Positions 47,422 to 57,786 are shown, counted from the stretch's first letter. The stretch: 64,000 bases of DNA from Brevibacillus choshinensis (GCF_001420695.1 NZ_LJJB01000007.1:808390-872389), one strand, 5' to 3'. Translations and numbers: made by a program. Notes: generated by a model not told the origin, from the letters alone.

Positions 47422-49483
47422 GCGCGATTTGCTATTGGAAGTCGGTCTCGAAGAAATGCCAGCTCGCTTTGTCGCATCGGCAGCAGCGCAGTTGAAGGAA
47501 AAAGTGGAAAAATGGTTGGCAGCAGAGCGGATTCCTTTTGAACAAATCACCTCCATGGAATCACCGCGCCGTTTTGCCGTATTGATCGATGGTCTAGCGG
47601 AAAAGCAACCAGATCGCAACGACGAAGCAAAAGGGCCTGCACGCAAGATTGCTCAGGATGATGCAGGAAACTGGTCGAAGGCAGCGCTCGGCTTTGCCCG
47701 AAGCAATGGCGTAGAACCAGATCAATTGTATTTTAAAGATGTCAACGGTGTGGAATACGTGCATGCACGTAAATCGGAGGTAGGAAAAGCAACCAAAGAT
47801 CTGCTTCCACAGCTCGCTGAGACAATCGCAGGTATGAACTTTCCGAAAAACATGCGTTGGGGCGCAAACGATCTGAAATACGTCCGTCCGATTCGCTGGA
47901 TGGTCGCGCTCTTTGGTGAAGAACTGATCGACCTCGAAATCGCCGGTGTAAAAAGTGGACGCATCACTCGTGGCCACCGTTTCCTCGGGACGGAAGTGGA
48001 AATCAATCACCCAGCCGAATATGCAAGCAAGCTGGCTGAGCAGCATGTCATGGTCAATCCGGATGAGCGCCGTGCCACCATCGTGGAACAAATTCGCCGC
48101 ATGGAGCAGGAAAATGGCTGGAAAATTCCAATGGACGAAGGTCTGCTAGACGAGGTCGTGCATCTGGTGGAATATCCTACGGCACTGTACGGAACATTTG
48201 AAGAAGAGTTTCTGACCATTCCGCGCGAGGTGCTGGTGACCTCCATGCGAGAGCATCAGCGATACTTCCCAGTAGAAAACGCGCAAGGACAACTGCTCAA
48301 TCATTTCGTGACCGTACGGAATGGCGATGCACGTGCGCTGGAAAACGTGGCAAAAGGGAATGAAAAAGTACTTCGTGCCCGTCTGTCTGACGCTCGCTTC
48401 TTCTACGTGGAAGACCAAAAGCTGCCGATCGATAGCTGCCTCAAGCGTCTGGAGACGATCGTTTTCCATGAAGAACTGGGAACGATTGGAGACAAGGTGC
48501 GCCGAGTGCGCAAGACGGCTTCCCAGATCGCAGAGAAGCTTGGTGTGAGCCAGGAAGAGGCGAAGCAAGTTGACCGGATCGCAGAGATTGCTAAATTCGA
48601 TCTGGTGACAAATATGGTCGGTGAATTCCCTGAGCTGCAAGGAATCATGGGGGAAGACTACGCTCGCAAAGCAGGAGAAAATGATGTCGTTGCGAGTGGG
48701 GTATTCGAACACTACCTGCCTCGCTTTGCCGGTGACCAGACACCTAAGTCTGCACAGGGAGCAATCGTGAGTCTGGCAGATAAGCTAGATACGATTGTAG
48801 GGATCTTCTCTATCGGTATCGTTCCGACTGGTTCTCAGGACCCATATGGCCTGCGTCGTATGGCCGCTGGTATCGTTACGATTTTGCTGGAGCGCAACTG
48901 GCATCTCTCACTCGAACAGCTGTGGGATGCAACGCTCGAGACGTATACAGCACAAGGAGTCAACAAGCGGACCGTCGAAGAAGTGAAAAAAGATCTGGTT
49001 GATTTCTTTGCGCTTCGCCTGAAAAACGTTCTCCAAGAAAATGGGGTACGCTACGATGTGGTTGATGCCGTATTGTCATCCGAGATGTCTTATGTGCCAG
49101 AAATGATGGCAAAAGCAAAAGCGTTGATGACTGCGGTTGGCGACGAAGATTTCAAGCTGATCGTGGAACAGTTCACACGGGTAAACAACCTGGCTCAAAA
49201 AGCAGAAGCTAACGCTGTAGACGAAGCGCTATTCGTTGAAGAAGTGGAACGCTCGCTGTATCAGGCATACCTGTCCGTACAACAGGAAGTAGATAGCCTG
49301 GCTGATCAGGCGAAAGCACTGGCGACACTCGCTACGCTGCGTGAACCGATCCAATCATTCTTCGATCAAGTGATGGTCATGGCAGAGGATCAGGCTGTAA
49401 GGGCGAACAGACTCGGTCTGTTGCTCCGTCTCTCTCGACTCATCTTTGCTTACGCTGATTTTTCCAAGGTCGTTTTTGCATAA
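47414..49483 (+). CDS. glyS: Glycyl-tRNA synthetase beta subunit
   Basis: 689-residue tRNA-binding subunit. It begins [19 protein letters not shown] and carries the family motifs [17 protein letters not shown] and the HD-like block [20 protein letters not shown]. The C-terminal anticodon-binding domain ends near [18 protein letters not shown] lies after GAAAGGAGAGG within the end of glyQ. A terminator follows. Confidence 0.98.
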   Translation: MSKRDLLLEVGLEEMPARFVASAAAQLKEKVEKWLAAERIPFEQITSMESPRRFAVLIDGLAEKQPDRNDEAKGPARKIAQDDAGNWSKAALGFARSNGVEPDQLYFKDVNGVEYVHARKSEVGKATKDLLPQLAETIAGMNFPKNMRWGANDLKYVRPIRWMVALFGEELIDLEIAGVKSGRITRGHRFLGTEVEINHPAEYASKLAEQHVMVNPDERRATIVEQIRRMEQENGWKIPMDEGLLDEVVHLVEYPTALYGTFEEEFLTIPREVLVTSMREHQRYFPVENAQGQLLNHFVTVRNGDARALENVAKGNEKVLRARLSDARFFYVEDQKLPIDSCLKRLETIVFHEELGTIGDKVRRVRKTASQIAEKLGVSQEEAKQVDRIAEIAKFDLVTNMVGEFPELQGIMGEDYARKAGENDVVASGVFEHYLPRFAGDQTPKSAQGAIVSLADKLDTIVGIFSIGIVPTGSQDPYGLRRMAAGIVTILLERNWHLSLEQLWDATLETYTAQGVNKRTVEEVKKDLVDFFALRLKNVLQENGVRYDVVDAVLSSEMSYVPEMMAKAKALMTAVGDEDFKLIVEQFTRVNNLAQKAEANAVDEALFVEEVERSLYQAYLSVQQEVDSLADQAKALATLATLREPIQSFFDQVMVMAEDQAVRANRLGLLLRLSRLIFAYADFSKVVFA

Positions 49484-49494
49484 TAATAATTGGT

Positions 49495-49530
49495 TGCCTC
49501 CGTCTATATACTGGCGGAGGCACCTTTTTT
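49495..49530 (+). terminator. Terminator after glyS
   Basis: TGCCTCCG (49495-49502) pairs perfectly with CGGAGGCA (49515-49522), then CC and six T. Confidence 0.93.
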
Positions 49531-49601
49531 CCATGCGAAAGAAGGAATATCAGGTCGAATAGAGTAATACTAGGAAGAGGTAACAGACAGAACCGGGGTG
49601 A

Positions 49602-50246
49602 TTGGTCATCGAGCTTACCAAGCGACAAGAGCAAATCTTACAGATAGTGAAGGATGAAGGACCGATTACAGGAGAGCATATCGCGGATCGATTACATTTG
49701 ACCCGCGCGACTTTGCGACCCGATCTTTCCATCCTCACGATGTCAGGTTATTTAGAAGCCAGACCTCGGGTCGGGTATTTTTATGCCGGCAGACCCGCTA
49801 GCTCGGTCATAAGTGAACGGCTTCACAAGCTTCTCGTCAATGACTACAAGGCGGTTCCCATCGTTGTTTCCGAATCAGCCTCTGCTTACGACGCGATAGT
49901 GACCCTGTTTTTGGAGGATGTAGGGACATTGTTCGTTGTGAATCAGAAAGGCTACTTGGCTGGAGTCATATCGCGAAAAGACCTTCTGCGCGCCTCGCTC
50001 GGCAACAAGACGCTGGAGGATGTTCCTGTCAGCATCATCATGTCACGAATGCCCAATATCATTACGTGCGCTCCTGAGGAAACGCTGTATGCGGCAGCCA
50101 AAAAGCTGATTGACTTCCAGATCGACTCTCTGCCGGTCGTTCGTCCCAGCGAGGATGATCCCAAGCATATGGAGCTGTCTGGACGTGTAACGAAGACAAC
50201 GATCGCCAAAGCGTTTGTAGAGTTGGGCAGCGAACCGAAAGTGTAG
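49602..50246 (+). CDS. ccpN: CcpN-like CBS-domain repressor of gluconeogenesis
   Basis: Represses gapB and pckA in glycolytic conditions in B. subtilis. The 214-residue protein has an N-terminal winged helix (TKRQEQILQIVKDEGPITGEHIADRLHLTRATLRPDLSILTMSGYL) and two CBS domains (about residues 75-205) that sense nucleotides. The start is odd: TGA at 49599 closes the frame upstream, and the only standard start is TTG 49602, just three bases after GGGG and overlapping an extended GGGGTGAT ribosome site. It lies upstream of the PPDK regulator, as in B. subtilis. Confidence 0.93.
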   Translation: MVIELTKRQEQILQIVKDEGPITGEHIADRLHLTRATLRPDLSILTMSGYLEARPRVGYFYAGRPASSVISERLHKLLVNDYKAVPIVVSESASAYDAIVTLFLEDVGTLFVVNQKGYLAGVISRKDLLRASLGNKTLEDVPVSIIMSRMPNIITCAPEETLYAAAKKLIDFQIDSLPVVRPSEDDPKHMELSGRVTKTTIAKAFVELGSEPKV

Positions 50247-50257
50247 GAGGAGAAGCG

Positions 50258-51094
50258 ATGCAAGGAAATCAACAAGGACAGCTCATCTACGTGGTCTCAG
50301 ACTCCATCGGCGAAACAGCCGAGCTTGTTGTTCGTGCTGGAGCTAGTCAGTTTGACCGGTTTTTGATTGACGTTCAGAAGTATCCCTACATAGAAGACAA
50401 AGATTCAATTGACGAGATCATTGCTTCCGCGAAAGAGTCCAAGGCAATGATCGTTTTTACGCTGGTCATTCCGGAATTGAATGCATACATCACGCAGCAG
50501 GCTGCCTTACATGGTATTCCGGCCATCGATGTGATGGGACCGCTCATGCAAACGCTACAAAACATGCTGCAGGAGCCTCCGACCGGCAAGCCGGGCTTGG
50601 TTCGTCGTTTAGATGAGGAGTATTTCCGGAAAGTGGACGCAATTGAGTTTGCCGTCAAGTACGATGACGGGCGTGACCCGCGTGGGCTGCTTCGTGCAGA
50701 CGTGGTATTGATCGGGGTATCTCGTACATCAAAGACTCCGTTGTCCATGTATTTAGCGAACAAGCGCCTCAAGGTCGCCAATGTGCCACTGGTTCCTGAA
50801 GTGGAGCCGCCTGAAGAATTGTTTCAATTGCCTCCAGAGCGCTGTATTGGCTTGACGATCAATCCTGAGCAGCTGAATGGCATTCGTACAGAACGCCTAA
50901 AAGCTTTGGGATTGACAGCACAGGCTAACTACGCCAATCTGGATCGAATTGCGGAAGAGCTGGCGTATTCCAACAAGATTATCGAACGCTTGGGGTGCCC
51001 AGTTATTGATGTTTCGAGAAAGGCAGTGGAAGAAACCGCCAACATTATCCTGGAAATGATTCGCAAAAATAACCTGCGAAATGAAAAGAAATAG
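50258..51094 (+). CDS. yqfL: Pyruvate, phosphate dikinase regulatory protein (YqfL)
   Basis: DUF299 bifunctional kinase/pyrophosphorylase that inactivates and reactivates pyruvate, phosphate dikinase, or in B. subtilis modulates CcpN. The P-loop GVSRTSKT is at residues 153-160, and SDSIGETAELVVRAG and the ending CPVIDVSRKAVEETA are conserved. Length 278. AGGAGGAGAAG precedes the ATG, 11 bases after ccpN, so both are one operon, consistent with the functional link. Confidence 0.95.
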   Translation: MQGNQQGQLIYVVSDSIGETAELVVRAGASQFDRFLIDVQKYPYIEDKDSIDEIIASAKESKAMIVFTLVIPELNAYITQQAALHGIPAIDVMGPLMQTLQNMLQEPPTGKPGLVRRLDEEYFRKVDAIEFAVKYDDGRDPRGLLRADVVLIGVSRTSKTPLSMYLANKRLKVANVPLVPEVEPPEELFQLPPERCIGLTINPEQLNGIRTERLKALGLTAQANYANLDRIAEELAYSNKIIERLGCPVIDVSRKAVEETANIILEMIRKNNLRNEKK

Positions 51095-51303
51095 GTCAAA
51101 AGAAGGAATTTGGCGTTTTTTGTAGAAAACGAGTAGGGCGACAATCACGATCTGAGTAGAGATGAGCGTTTATTGCTTACGGAAATGTGGAAAAGTAGAA
51201 AAGAGAAAAAGAAGAAAAGAAGTGCGATCCCAAGAAGGAAAATGACGAATTTTGACGAACTAAATAATCTCGTCGTTCGATTCTCCTGAAAAGGTGGATA
51301 GAG

Positions 51304-53166
51304 ATGGCTGGTCCCACTTCTGATGAGTTTGTAAACCAAGTGCGTGCCGCTGTCGACATCGTAGACGTTGTAGGAGAGTATGTACAACTGAGAAAAAGTG
51401 GTCGTGCCTTTCTCGGTCTATGTCCATTTCACTCTGAAAAGAGCCCTTCCTTTAACGTGAATGCGGAGCGACAGTTTTTTCATTGCTTTGGCTGTGGAGC
51501 AGGCGGAGATATCTTTTCCTTTTTGATGAAATTGGAACAGTTAACTTTCCCTGAAGCACTCCACAAACTGGCAGAGCGTGCCGGAATTGCTGTGCAAGAA
51601 CCACAGCATGAAGAAGCTTCTCCAGAAAAACGGGCGAGACAAGCCATGCAAGAAGCGCATCAGCTTGTTTCAAAGCTGTACCACTACGTGCTGACTGAGA
51701 CTCCGTATGGTGTGGAGGCCGTCAAATACCTCACCAAACGAGGAATGTCCCAGCAGACGTTAACCGAGTATCAAATTGGGTTTGCCCCGGATTCGTGGGA
51801 TTTCGTTACACAGTTTTTAAAGAAACGAAATTTTTCCCAGGATCTGATGGTGGAAGCAGGCTTACTAGCAAAAAGTGATGCCGGAAAAGTTTTTGACCGT
51901 TTTCGCGGTCGAGTCATGTTCCCCATCCACGATTCCCAAGGAAATGTCATCGGATTCGGCGGTCGGTTATTGGACAACACCCAACCCAAGTCGCAGCCCA
52001 AGTATTTGAATAGTCCGGAAAGCCTCCTGTTTAACAAAAGCGCCACCATCTTCAATCTTCATCGTGCTCGCCCCTATATTCGCAAGAGGAAGCAGGTACT
52101 GTTGTTTGAAGGATACGTCGATGTGGTGTCGGCATGGCAGGCAGGCTTTATGCAAGGTGTTGCCACGTTAGGAACGGCACTGACTGAGCAGCAAGCTCGA
52201 ATCCTTCGGCGGAATGTGGATTCGGTCGTTCTCTGCTATGACGGAGATGCAGCCGGTCAGGAAGCAACAAGCAAGGCGATTCACGTTTTGCAACAAGCAG
52301 GATTGATTGTGCGGGTAGCGCCTTTACCACAGGGGACTGACCCGGATGATTACATTCGGCAGCATGGGGCCGAAGCGTTTTCCCAGCAGGTGTTGTTACA
52401 GGCAATGCCGATTACGGCTTTCCGTTTGAAACATTTGCGGAGCCAGTACGTAATAAAAGATGAGACAGATAAAACCCGCCTGATTGCGAAGGCGGTAGAC
52501 ATCATCAACGAACTGGACAGCCCGGTGGAACGCGACTTGTATCAGCGGCAATTGGCAGAAGAGTATTCCCTGACTCTGGGTGATTTAAAATGGGAGTCAA
52601 AGCGCGCTTATAATCAGCAAAAAAGTGAGCGCCAAAGGGATAAAGTGTCGCCAGCATGGAATAATAGTATAAATAATGGCAAAGTTACGCTCGCGAAAAC
52701 ACTGCCACCCGCTTATCACACGGCTGAGCGCATGTTGCTGTACTACATGATGAGGAATGCAGATATTGCCCTTCGAGTGCAGCAGGAATGCAATGCCCAC
52801 TTTCAAGTGGACGTACATGATGCGTTAGCTGCCTACCTGTATGCATACTACGCAGAGGGAAACCCGGAAGACCCTGGAAAGTTTATACATTACGTGCAAG
52901 ACGAATCGTTAAAGCAATTAGCCTCGGGATTGGCCATGATGGAGTGTAAGGAAGACGTATCTGATTTAGAGATCGGCGACTACATCAAACAAGTGAATAA
53001 CTACCCGAAGCGTGCCGAGTTGGAACGATTGCGCGAAGAGCAGCGGAGCTTACACCTCCAAGCGGCCGCAGCGGACAGCGAGGATGCGCGCAAACAACTG
53101 GAAATTCAAGCAGCCATCACAGGGATGAAGATTCTTGAATTGGAAAATGCTTTAAAAGAAGGGTAG
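51304..53166 (+). CDS. dnaG: DNA primase
   Basis: Makes RNA primers at the replication fork. The 620-residue protein has the CHC2 zinc ribbon (Cys40, His43, Cys61, Cys64), the RNA polymerase and TOPRIM domains (LFEGYVDVVSAWQAGF; LCYDGDAAGQEA), and the C-terminal helicase-binding domain. AAAGGTGGATAGAG precedes the ATG. The 209 bases upstream from 51095 contain a CGAAC/GTTCG inverted repeat near 51256-51280 but no clear promoter. sigA follows 34 bases later, the conserved macromolecular-synthesis operon. Confidence 0.98.
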   Translation: MAGPTSDEFVNQVRAAVDIVDVVGEYVQLRKSGRAFLGLCPFHSEKSPSFNVNAERQFFHCFGCGAGGDIFSFLMKLEQLTFPEALHKLAERAGIAVQEPQHEEASPEKRARQAMQEAHQLVSKLYHYVLTETPYGVEAVKYLTKRGMSQQTLTEYQIGFAPDSWDFVTQFLKKRNFSQDLMVEAGLLAKSDAGKVFDRFRGRVMFPIHDSQGNVIGFGGRLLDNTQPKSQPKYLNSPESLLFNKSATIFNLHRARPYIRKRKQVLLFEGYVDVVSAWQAGFMQGVATLGTALTEQQARILRRNVDSVVLCYDGDAAGQEATSKAIHVLQQAGLIVRVAPLPQGTDPDDYIRQHGAEAFSQQVLLQAMPITAFRLKHLRSQYVIKDETDKTRLIAKAVDIINELDSPVERDLYQRQLAEEYSLTLGDLKWESKRAYNQQKSERQRDKVSPAWNNSINNGKVTLAKTLPPAYHTAERMLLYYMMRNADIALRVQQECNAHFQVDVHDALAAYLYAYYAEGNPEDPGKFIHYVQDESLKQLASGLAMMECKEDVSDLEIGDYIKQVNNYPKRAELERLREEQRSLHLQAAAADSEDARKQLEIQAAITGMKILELENALKEG

Positions 53167-53200
53167 CATCAGATCATTCCCGGGGAAGGAGGGATAGTAG

Positions 53201-54334
53201 ATGAACAAACAAAACATCACTTCAGACATGGAAGCAATGTCCATCGAACAAGTGAAGGAACAATTGGTCGAATTAGGCAAAAAACGCGGCGCGCTGTCGT
53301 ACAAGGAAATTACCGATCGGCTCTCAGGTTTTGAGCAGGATTCCGATCAGATCGATGAGTTTTTTGAATACCTGGGTGATCAAGGCATTGAGATAAACAA
53401 CAACGAAAACGAAGATGAAGACGACGAAGAAGTAGATCGAATGATCATCAAAGACGAGGACAACGAAGAATTCGATTTTGACGATCTCTCTGTTCCACCC
53501 GGAATCAAGATCAATGACCCTGTAAGGATGTACCTGAAGGAAATCGGTCGTGTGCCTCTGCTTTCCGCCGAAGAGGAGATTAAACTGGCCCAGCGTATTG
53601 AACAGGGCGATGAGGAAGCGAAGCGCCGTCTGGCTGAAGCCAACCTCCGTTTGGTGGTATCCATTGCCAAGCGTTATGTAGGACGCGGTATGCTGTTCCT
53701 CGATTTGATCCAAGAAGGAAATATGGGTTTGATCAAAGCGGTTGAAAAGTTCGACTACCGCAAAGGCTATAAGTTCAGTACGTACGCTACGTGGTGGATC
53801 CGTCAGGCGATTACCCGCGCGATTGCTGACCAAGCACGTACGATTCGGATCCCCGTGCATATGGTGGAAACCATCAATAAGCTGATACGGGTATCACGTC
53901 AGCTTCTGCAAGAGCTGGGTCGTGAACCGATGCCAGAAGAAATTGCAGAAAAAATGGATCTCACACCAGAAAAAGTTCGTGAAATCATGAAAATTGCTCA
54001 AGAACCGGTTTCGTTGGAGACTCCGATCGGGGAAGAAGACGATTCGCATCTGGGGGATTTTATCGAGGACCAAGACGCGCTGGAACCTTCCGATGCAGCC
54101 GCTTACGAGCTGTTGAAAGAACAATTGGAAGACGTACTGGATACGTTGACCGATAGGGAAGAAAACGTACTACGTCTGCGATTCGGTCTCGATGACGGAC
54201 GCACACGTACCTTGGAAGAAGTAGGGAAAGTATTTGGCGTGACGCGTGAGCGGATTCGTCAGATCGAGGCTAAAGCTTTGCGCAAACTTCGTCATCCAAG
54301 TAGAAGCAAGCGCTTAAAAGATTTCTTGGAATAA
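53201..54334 (+). CDS. sigA: Housekeeping sigma factor SigA (RpoD)
   Basis: Primary sigma-70 factor, 377 residues. Region 1.1 and an acidic stretch (about residues 65-95, [12 protein letters not shown]) come first. Region 1.2 follows ([16 protein letters not shown]), then region 2 ([15 protein letters not shown]), region 3, and region 4 ([33 protein letters not shown]). GAAGGAGGG precedes the ATG. Co-transcribed with dnaG; terminator follows. No C-terminal extension or other oddity. Confidence 0.99.
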   Translation: MNKQNITSDMEAMSIEQVKEQLVELGKKRGALSYKEITDRLSGFEQDSDQIDEFFEYLGDQGIEINNNENEDEDDEEVDRMIIKDEDNEEFDFDDLSVPPGIKINDPVRMYLKEIGRVPLLSAEEEIKLAQRIEQGDEEAKRRLAEANLRLVVSIAKRYVGRGMLFLDLIQEGNMGLIKAVEKFDYRKGYKFSTYATWWIRQAITRAIADQARTIRIPVHMVETINKLIRVSRQLLQELGREPMPEEIAEKMDLTPEKVREIMKIAQEPVSLETPIGEEDDSHLGDFIEDQDALEPSDAAAYELLKEQLEDVLDTLTDREENVLRLRFGLDDGRTRTLEEVGKVFGVTRERIRQIEAKALRKLRHPSRSKRLKDFLE

Positions 54335-54353
54335 CCGATATAAGTAATATGTG

Positions 54354-54383
54354 GCCTACGTACAGCCTGCGTAGGCTTTTCTT
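54354..54383 (+). terminator. Terminator after sigA
   Basis: GCCTACG (54354-54360) pairs with CGTAGGC (54370-54376), followed by TTTTCTTTTT. Confidence 0.92.
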
Positions 54384-54430
54384 TTTCCACCAATCAAGAC
54401 TGTTTTCGTCGAAAGTAAGGAGGGGCCGCG

Positions 54431-55354
54431 TTGGACGACCAGCGCAAACGAACCATCATAGCAGAGATCGAAAACTGGCGGAGGAATCATTTGCTGCCTG
54501 AACATTACTGCATTTTCCTATTAAATTTGTATACGGAAGGAGACCGTCCCGAGGCTCCGCCAGTCGTGGTCAAGAGTGAAAGGAAGAGATCGGAATCGGT
54601 TGCAAGCGCGGGCTCTGGAAGTGACAAAGGAAGCGCTGCGTCCGTCTCCTTTTCTTACGAGACGAGAAATATTTCTCCCGTGACTGGCAAAATGGTAATG
54701 GCTTGGCTCCTTGGTGCCTTTGTCATCGCTGGTTTGATCTTGCTTGCTTTTCATTTTAACCGTTTTCAAATCCCAATGCAAATTACCATCTTTGCCTGTT
54801 TCGCACTTGTTTTCTATATTCTGGGACTTGTCTTTCGACGGTCTGCTCCTCCATTGACACATCTATTTTTAGTCCTATCCTTTCTGATTTTAATAGCTGG
54901 TGGCATCTATTCCATTACGCAGCTGGGTGGCTCGCATCCCATGATCTTGTTCTACCTAGGGCTAATTTGTGTTCTGTTATGCGCGAGTGCATTCGTATTC
55001 GGGTACACGTATTTGCTTTACTGCGGAATGCTCGGCTTGGCTTTGCTCTACGGAGTCGCGACAGTAGAACGGGTCAGCAGCGATTATACATGGTGGCGAT
55101 CTGAACTGTACTGGGTACCATTGGCTTGCTTGTTGACAGGCTTGGGCTTTCTCATGAACAGCGGTAATCCCAAATGGGCAGGGGTTTTTGCTGTATGTGG
55201 TCTGGCAGCTTTTTTCGGAGCGGAGATTCAGTCGTTATACATACCAGAGGCCAAGCGAGATTTGATTCAGCTATTACTGTTCATTAAAGTGTTTTTGGCC
55301 TCCGCCTTGTTCTTCTTTACTCGTACATACTGGTACTCGTGGTTGCGTCTGTAA
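54431..55354 (+). CDS. Uncharacterised polytopic membrane protein
   Basis: A 307-residue protein, probably DUF2157-like from its plan but not securely placed. A soluble N-terminal part (about residues 1-85) starts DDQRKRTIIAEIENWRRNHLLPEHYCIFLL, a short helical module, then a Ser/Gly/Lys linker. About eight membrane helices follow (about 88-305). TTG 54431 lies after AGGAGG with proper spacing. Membrane segments alone give no function. It sits where some bacilli have other genes after sigA, and is not conserved in the B. subtilis order. Confidence 0.8.
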   Translation: MDDQRKRTIIAEIENWRRNHLLPEHYCIFLLNLYTEGDRPEAPPVVVKSERKRSESVASAGSGSDKGSAASVSFSYETRNISPVTGKMVMAWLLGAFVIAGLILLAFHFNRFQIPMQITIFACFALVFYILGLVFRRSAPPLTHLFLVLSFLILIAGGIYSITQLGGSHPMILFYLGLICVLLCASAFVFGYTYLLYCGMLGLALLYGVATVERVSSDYTWWRSELYWVPLACLLTGLGFLMNSGNPKWAGVFAVCGLAAFFGAEIQSLYIPEAKRDLIQLLLFIKVFLASALFFFTRTYWYSWLRL

Positions 55355-55382
55355 ACGGGCTTTTCTTTGGAAAAGCCCGTTT
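55353..55382 (+). terminator. Long hairpin after the membrane-protein gene
   Basis: AAACGGGCTTTTC (55353-55365) pairs perfectly over 13 bases with GAAAAGCCCGTTT (55370-55382). The T tail is short, so termination may be incomplete. Confidence 0.75.
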
Positions 55383-55441
55383 TCATGGGTGCAACTGTTT
55401 GCTACAATCGTAAAGGGTAGAGAGAAATTGAGGTGATTTGA

Positions 55442-55606
55442 GTGGATAACAAGTGGAAAGTCCTGATCGGGATTTTGCTTGCGGTCGTTTTTCTTGGGGG
55501 AGAAACTGCTGCGCAGCTTATGGGTGTCAAAACCTATAGCATAGGGTATATACTGGGAGCACTCTCCTTTATAGGAGCCATTTTGCTGGGAGCACGCCGA
55601 CAATAG
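55442..55606 (+). CDS. Small two-helix membrane protein (54 residues)
   Basis: GTG 55442, preceded by GAGGTGATTTGA with good spacing, opens a frame of 54 residues. Two hydrophobic segments (about residues 6-24 and 34-48) are separated by a short polar turn, with a basic end GARRQ. A terminator stem overlaps its stop codon, as expected for a real short gene. I do not recognise the family. Confidence 0.7.
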   Translation: MDNKWKVLIGILLAVVFLGGETAAQLMGVKTYSIGYILGALSFIGAILLGARRQ

Positions 55607-55617
55607 GCGTGTTTTTT
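55593..55617 (+). terminator. Terminator overlapping the small membrane protein stop
   Basis: CACGCC (55593-55598) pairs with GGCGTG (55606-55611), followed by six T. Confidence 0.88.
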
Positions 55618-55682
55618 GTTCATTAAAGAGCATGCTTTCCTAAGTTTCCGAATATTCATCACACAGACAGACAACTATGGTG

Positions 55683-55715
55683 TATAATGGTAGGAGTATT
55701 CTGAACAAACGCTCA
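55683..55715 (+). promoter_or_regulatory. -10 element and TetR-like operator candidate before the acyl-CoA dehydrogenase
   Basis: Perfect TATAAT (55683-55688) without an obvious -35, followed by the imperfect palindrome TGAACAAACGCTCA (55702-55715; half-sites TGANC/GNTCA) at about the transcription start. Fatty-acid catabolic genes are often under TetR-family repressors that bind such palindromes. The regulator is not in this window. Confidence 0.4.
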
Positions 55716-55775
55716 GTCGAATCGACGGACACGCTTTTACTACTACACTAAAGCGCTTTCAAGGGGGTTTCAAAA

Positions 55776-56915
55776 ATGAACTATGATTTGACCCAGGAAC
55801 AGCTCATGTTAAAGAAAATGATTCGGGAATTTGCCGATGAAGTCGTGGCTCCAGGGGCAGACGAGCGTGACCAGACAAAGCAATTTCCTGTAGACGTTTT
55901 TAAACAAATGGCGGAATTGAATTTGATGGGACTGCCTTTTTCCGAAGAATACGGAGGAGCGGGTGCAGATTCCACGAGCTTTGCGATTGTTACAGAAGAG
56001 CTAAGCCGCGCATGTGGTTCGACGGGGATTACGTACTCCGCACATATTTCATTGGGAGGCGCGCCACTTTCCTTGTTTGGAACAGAGGAGCAAAAGCAGA
56101 CGTACCTTTCTAAGATTTGTTCAGGTGAGAGCTTTGGAGCATTCGGTTTGACAGAACCAAACGCGGGATCGGATGCAGGTGGCACCAAGACGTCTGCCGT
56201 TCTCGATGATAACGGATGGCTCATCAACGGCTCCAAATGCTTCATTACCAACGCTTCCTACGCATCTTTTCTGGCATTGACGGCTGTTACTGATAAAGAA
56301 AAGGGTGCTCGAGGTATTACCGCATTTATCGTACCGACAGACTCTCCTGGTTTTACTGTTTTGGCGAATTACGAAAAATTGGGACTGCACAGCTCTAACA
56401 CAACGGAGCTTGTTCTGGAGAATGTGCGAATTCCAGAAGAGAACGTGCTGGGTAAACAAGGCGAGGGCTTCAAGCAATTTTTGAGCACTCTTGACGGTGG
56501 CCGTATCGGGATCGGAGCAATGGCAGTGGGTATCGCCCAAGCTGCCTACGATAAAGCATTGCAATACGCCAAACAGCGGACGGCTTTCGGAAATTCTCTC
56601 AGCCATTTCCAGGCAATCCAGCACAAGCTAGCAGACATGGCTATGCAGATCGAGCTGGCCCGGAATATGGTGTACAAAGCAGCTTGGCTCAAAGATAATG
56701 GGCGTCGCTTTACGAAAGAGGCAGCGATGGCAAAGCTGTATGCATCTGAGGTAGCGATGTCGGCTACGCACCAAGCCATTCAGATTCACGGTGGATACGG
56801 ATACATGCGTGAATATCAGGTAGAGCGCTTCTTCCGCGACGCCAGACTGCTGGAGATCGGAGAAGGAACGTCAGAAATTTTGCGCAATGTAATTGCTCGC
56901 GAGATTGGTTGCTAA
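55776..56915 (+). CDS. Acyl-CoA dehydrogenase (short/branched-chain type)
   Basis: FAD enzyme of fatty-acid or branched-chain amino-acid oxidation. The 379-residue protein shows GAFGLTEPNAGSDAGGTKTSA (FAD binding), SNTTELVLENVRIPEENVLG, and the C-terminal FFRDARLLEIGEGTSEI, with Glu363 in EGTSEI the likely catalytic base of the butyryl-CoA class. GGGGGTTTC precedes the ATG. It is alone, without an electron-transfer flavoprotein gene nearby. Chain-length preference cannot be read. Confidence 0.94.
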   Translation: MNYDLTQEQLMLKKMIREFADEVVAPGADERDQTKQFPVDVFKQMAELNLMGLPFSEEYGGAGADSTSFAIVTEELSRACGSTGITYSAHISLGGAPLSLFGTEEQKQTYLSKICSGESFGAFGLTEPNAGSDAGGTKTSAVLDDNGWLINGSKCFITNASYASFLALTAVTDKEKGARGITAFIVPTDSPGFTVLANYEKLGLHSSNTTELVLENVRIPEENVLGKQGEGFKQFLSTLDGGRIGIGAMAVGIAQAAYDKALQYAKQRTAFGNSLSHFQAIQHKLADMAMQIELARNMVYKAAWLKDNGRRFTKEAAMAKLYASEVAMSATHQAIQIHGGYGYMREYQVERFFRDARLLEIGEGTSEILRNVIAREIGC

Positions 56916-56929
56916 TGATTGGCAGATGG

Positions 56930-56959
56930 AATCCCCGCTTACAGCAGAGCGGGGATTTT
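56930..56959 (+). terminator. Terminator after the acyl-CoA dehydrogenase gene
   Basis: AATCCCCGCT (56930-56939) pairs with AGCGGGGATT (56948-56957), followed by a short T run. Confidence 0.85.
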
Positions 56960-57051
56960 GTCGTTCTTTGCACAAGGGTTATCAGGCATTTAGCATTGGG
57001 CAATCGCTCCCAAATAGGGTAGAATAGGGGGAACGGAAGGTGAAGAGACAC

Positions 57052-57786
57052 ATGACATTTGTTACAATTTCCAAACGTCTGGAGACGATTGCAAGCTACT
57101 GCCCTGAAGGAGCCCGCGTCGCCGACATCGGGTCGGATCATGCGTTATTGGCTTCTTATTTACTTTTAAAGGGGATTGCGTCGCATGTCATCGCAGGCGA
57201 ACTGAATGAAGGACCGTATCAAGCGGCTCTCAAGCAAATACATACGTTGCAAATCCGCGACCGTGCATCCGTGCGAAAAGGGGACGGTCTGGCCGTCTTG
57301 CAGCCTGGCGAAGTCGATGTTGTATGCATCGCGGGCATGGGCGGACAACTGATCGCGTCTATTTTAGAAGCAGGAATTGACAAGCTGAATGGAGTAAAAC
57401 GACTCGTGCTTCAGCCAAATGTGGGGGAAGAGGCCGTTCGCCGGTGGTTTTTTGATCACGGTTGGCGACTGATTGCCGAGACGATTCTTGAAGAAGACGG
57501 CATCATTTATGAGATTTTAGTGGCGGAGCGTGGGGACGTTGCTCTACCTTATGAAAACAAGGAACGCACGAAAGAAGAGCTGTTGCGCGTAGGTCCGTTT
57601 CTCTGGGAACAAAAGCAGCCTGCCTTGGTGCAAAAATGGCTGCACGAACGGGAAAAGTGGGAAAAGGTACTCGCCCAACTGAGCCGCTCGGACAAGCCGG
57701 AAGCGGCGGAGCGGATCAAACAGATCAAGGAAGAAGTCGAATGGATAGATGGGGTGATTGCATGTTTGCGCACGGACAAACCTTGA
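57052..57786 (+). CDS. trmK: tRNA m1A22 methyltransferase TrmK
   Basis: Methylates adenine 22 of tRNA. The 244-residue protein has SAM motif [16 protein letters not shown], the [12 protein letters not shown] block (which includes the catalytic-loop GMGG), and a C-terminal coiled coil (about residues 175-235). The frame begins at GTG 57040, inside the GGAAGGTGA ribosome site, so ATG 57052 is chosen. It overlaps yqfO by 25 bases, as yqfN and yqfO do in B. subtilis. Confidence 0.94.
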   Translation: MTFVTISKRLETIASYCPEGARVADIGSDHALLASYLLLKGIASHVIAGELNEGPYQAALKQIHTLQIRDRASVRKGDGLAVLQPGEVDVVCIAGMGGQLIASILEAGIDKLNGVKRLVLQPNVGEEAVRRWFFDHGWRLIAETILEEDGIIYEILVAERGDVALPYENKERTKEELLRVGPFLWEQKQPALVQKWLHEREKWEKVLAQLSRSDKPEAAERIKQIKEEVEWIDGVIACLRTDKP

